Below the pieces are notes generated by a model, which saw only the letters and a list, made by a program, of their open reading frames with translations, ran no database searches and had not been told where the DNA came from. This document shows, in pieces, positions 32,511 to 33,790 of a stretch of 33,790 nucleotides of DNA (its first letter is position 1; every line of letters starts with the position of its first letter). Origin of the DNA: DTDR01 sp964505415 (lineage in GTDB: Bacteria; Hydrothermota; Tepidihabitantia; Tepidihabitantales; DTDR01); the NCBI GenBank assembly GCA_964505415.1, contig CAZDHW010000018.1, forward strand, positions 1 through 33,790. Reading direction: 5' to 3'. A program made the translations under genes and the position numbers.

Positions 32511-33452
32511 ATGTTATTAGGAATAGTAGCAATTATTTTAATTATTATTACTTTTATTTTTCTTTATCTTAAAATTGAGGAATTAAAAAAGAGTGAACCA
32601 ATAAGACTTTTACAGGAGCAGTTAAGCCAATTAAGGATGGAACTTTCCCAAAATCTTCAAAATACTGGTAGCCAGATTAATTTGAGATTAGACAAGGCAG
32701 CAGAATTTATTTCTTTAGTTTCGGAAAAGATTGGTGGTGTTTCCGAAGCAACAAAAAGGGTGATGGAATTGAGTGAAGATATTAAAAAATTGGAAGATTT
32801 GTTAAAGCCACCAAAGTTAAGGGGTGAGTTGGGCGAAATTTTACTAACAAAAATATTAGAAGAGATTTTACCCAAGGAACATTTTGCAACCCAATATCAA
32901 TTTAAAACTGGTAAAAGGGTTGATGCGATTATCAAAGTTGGTGAAAAGATTGTGCCTATTGATTCCAAATTTCCCTTAGAGAGTTTTTATAAAATGAAGG
33001 AAGCCAAAGATGAAAAAGAAAGAAATACCTTTAAAAATGAGTTTATCCGCAATGTTAAAAACCATATTGATAATATAAAAAAATATATTTTACCTGAAGA
33101 AAACACCTTTGATTTTGCCTTAATGTATATTCCCGCAGAAAATGTCTTTTATGAGACCATATCGAATAATGAAATCTTTAATTACTCTTTGAAAAATAAG
33201 GTAATTCCAGTTTCGCCCAACACCTTTTATGCCTATCTAATGGTTATCCTTTATGGTTTAAGGGGTCTAAAGATTGAAGAAAAGGCAAAGGAGATTTTAG
33301 CCACTTTGGGTGGCATAGAAAATCTTACTAAGGAATTGCGGGAATTATTTAACACGGCCAATCGCCAATTAAATCAATCAAAAAACAACTTTGATGAGGT
33401 TGATAGAAAGTTAAGGGAATTAGAAAATAGGCTCTCTTTAATAAAGAAATAA
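32511..33452 (+). CDS. rmuC: RmuC-family DNA recombination protein
   Basis: A 313-aa protein with an N-terminal membrane anchor (LLGIVAIILIIITFIFLYL), a coiled coil (about 25-95) and the RmuC domain: KLRGELGEILLTKILEEILP, VDAIIKVGEKIVPIDSKFPLESF, FALMYIPAENVFYETI, PVSPNTFYAYL. The VDA-(13)-DSKFP stretch carries the acidic/Lys residues expected of the PD-(D/E)xK-like nuclease core of this family. RmuC limits DNA inversions and rearrangements in E. coli. The protein is shorter than the E. coli one, mainly in the coiled coil and C-terminus. It has its own promoter. Confidence 0.9.
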   Translation: MLLGIVAIILIIITFIFLYLKIEELKKSEPIRLLQEQLSQLRMELSQNLQNTGSQINLRLDKAAEFISLVSEKIGGVSEATKRVMELSEDIKKLEDLLKPPKLRGELGEILLTKILEEILPKEHFATQYQFKTGKRVDAIIKVGEKIVPIDSKFPLESFYKMKEAKDEKERNTFKNEFIRNVKNHIDNIKKYILPEENTFDFALMYIPAENVFYETISNNEIFNYSLKNKVIPVSPNTFYAYLMVILYGLRGLKIEEKAKEILATLGGIENLTKELRELFNTANRQLNQSKNNFDEVDRKLRELENRLSLIKK

Positions 33453-33790
33453 ATAACAATTACTTACTTTTAGGAAATTCAGTTTCGGTAAAATCTTCTA
33501 CTGCTATTGATAAAACCTGTTTTTAGATACCATTTTTATAGGCTTTCTCAGTATAAAATAAGTGAATATTTAAAAAAGGGGTAAGATGAAAAGGGATTTT
33601 TTCGTTATATTATAAATGGTGGCTATGAGCGGTTTATTTGGCATAAGGGATTCTTTAATTTTCCTCATATTTAAAAATTGGTTAAAAAGGATATTGAAAA
33701 TAAAGGAAAAGAAAGGGCTGTCCCCCGAAGAGTTTCCAGAATAGTTCCCCTTGAGGTTAATAGTTTTTAACTAAAAGGCAATTTTAGTTT
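33453..33790. other. stretch without a clear gene; small open frames only
   Basis: Two overlapping readings exist and neither is convincing. One is a 42-codon frame (33616-33744, starting MVAMSGLFGIRDSL and ending LSPEEFPE). The other is a frame from about 33598 to 33771 broken once by a TAA (reading YIINGGYERFIWHKGFFNF, then KERAVPRRVSRIVPLEV). A short ATG frame opens at 33586 behind AAGGGG and ends after ten codons at the T run. It may be a decayed small gene. The repeat at 33717-33755 lies inside it. Confidence 0.4.
33717..33755 (+). repeat. hairpin-type repeat, copy 2 (degenerate)
   Basis: Similar to the reverse complement of 2381-2418, sharing CTGTCCC, AGAGTTTC and GAATAGTT with small gaps, though the palindromic arms are less perfect. 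Two copies in 34 kb suggest a dispersed family. Confidence 0.45.

Overview
The window reads as AT-rich DNA from a hyperthermophilic bacterium. Reverse gyrase (2866-6213) marks hyperthermophily. MurA (25758-27023), a GAF/sigma-54 activator, RmuC, a secretin and sigma-70-like promoters mark a bacterium rather than an archaeon. C-terminal sorting-domain tails of the Por/T9SS type (2099-2293 and the end of the Kelch protein) and secreted carboxypeptidase-regulatory repeat proteins fit candidate phyla such as WOR-3/Stahlbacteria or Hydrothermae; that placement is inference. Three runs of exactly 100 N (2638-2737, 17797-17896, 21343-21442) show a draft scaffold.

Layout. (1) 1-2293, plus strand: the end of a YgjP-like metallopeptidase, guaA, and a decayed secreted BNR/sorting-domain protein. 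(2) 2390-10668, minus strand: a gene fragment at a gap, then a tightly coupled five-gene operon with its own promoter. It encodes an unknown 277-aa protein, two BREX-type (DUF2791/BrxD-like) P-loop ATPases, a PurC-like SAICAR synthetase and reverse gyrase. (3) 10705-17565, minus strand: a seven-gene operon with overlapping or abutting genes. It encodes a SAM methyltransferase, a corrinoid protein, two MtaA/UroD-type zinc methyltransferases, a compact 2Fe-2S/ASKHA reductive activator, and two proteins of the 2-hydroxyacyl-CoA dehydratase (HgdB/HgdC) superfamily. This is an ATP-driven low-potential corrinoid/iron-sulfur system of unknown substrate. (4) 17727-24794, minus strand: surface proteins and signalling. 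There is a three-repeat carboxypeptidase-regulatory protein preceded by a sigma-54-like promoter, a TPR membrane protein, a Kelch protein with a sorting tail, a Ser/Thr kinase that continues across a gap into PEGA domains, a GAF-AAA-Fis sigma-54 activator, and a lipoprotein. (5) 24872-27023, plus strand: an unknown 299-aa protein coupled to murA, divergent from the lipoprotein operon. (6) 27209-32414, plus strand: an AraC-type HTH protein, three tandem secreted proteins sharing a WYWNG N-terminal domain (two with an almost identical 471-bp body), an Ig-like DUF916-like protein and a secretin. Together these look like a surface or secretion locus. (7) 32511-33452: RmuC, then about 340 bp without a clear gene.

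Points that stand out: the methyltransferase/dehydratase operon; the BrxD-like ATPase pair in a reverse gyrase operon; a perfect 22-bp inverted repeat enclosing one WYWNG gene; several strong sigma-70 promoters whose -10 box lies only 5-10 nt from the start codon (leaderless mRNAs); and sigma-54-type elements in front of surface-protein genes beside a sigma-54 activator. All assignments are by reading the sequence; no database search was possible.
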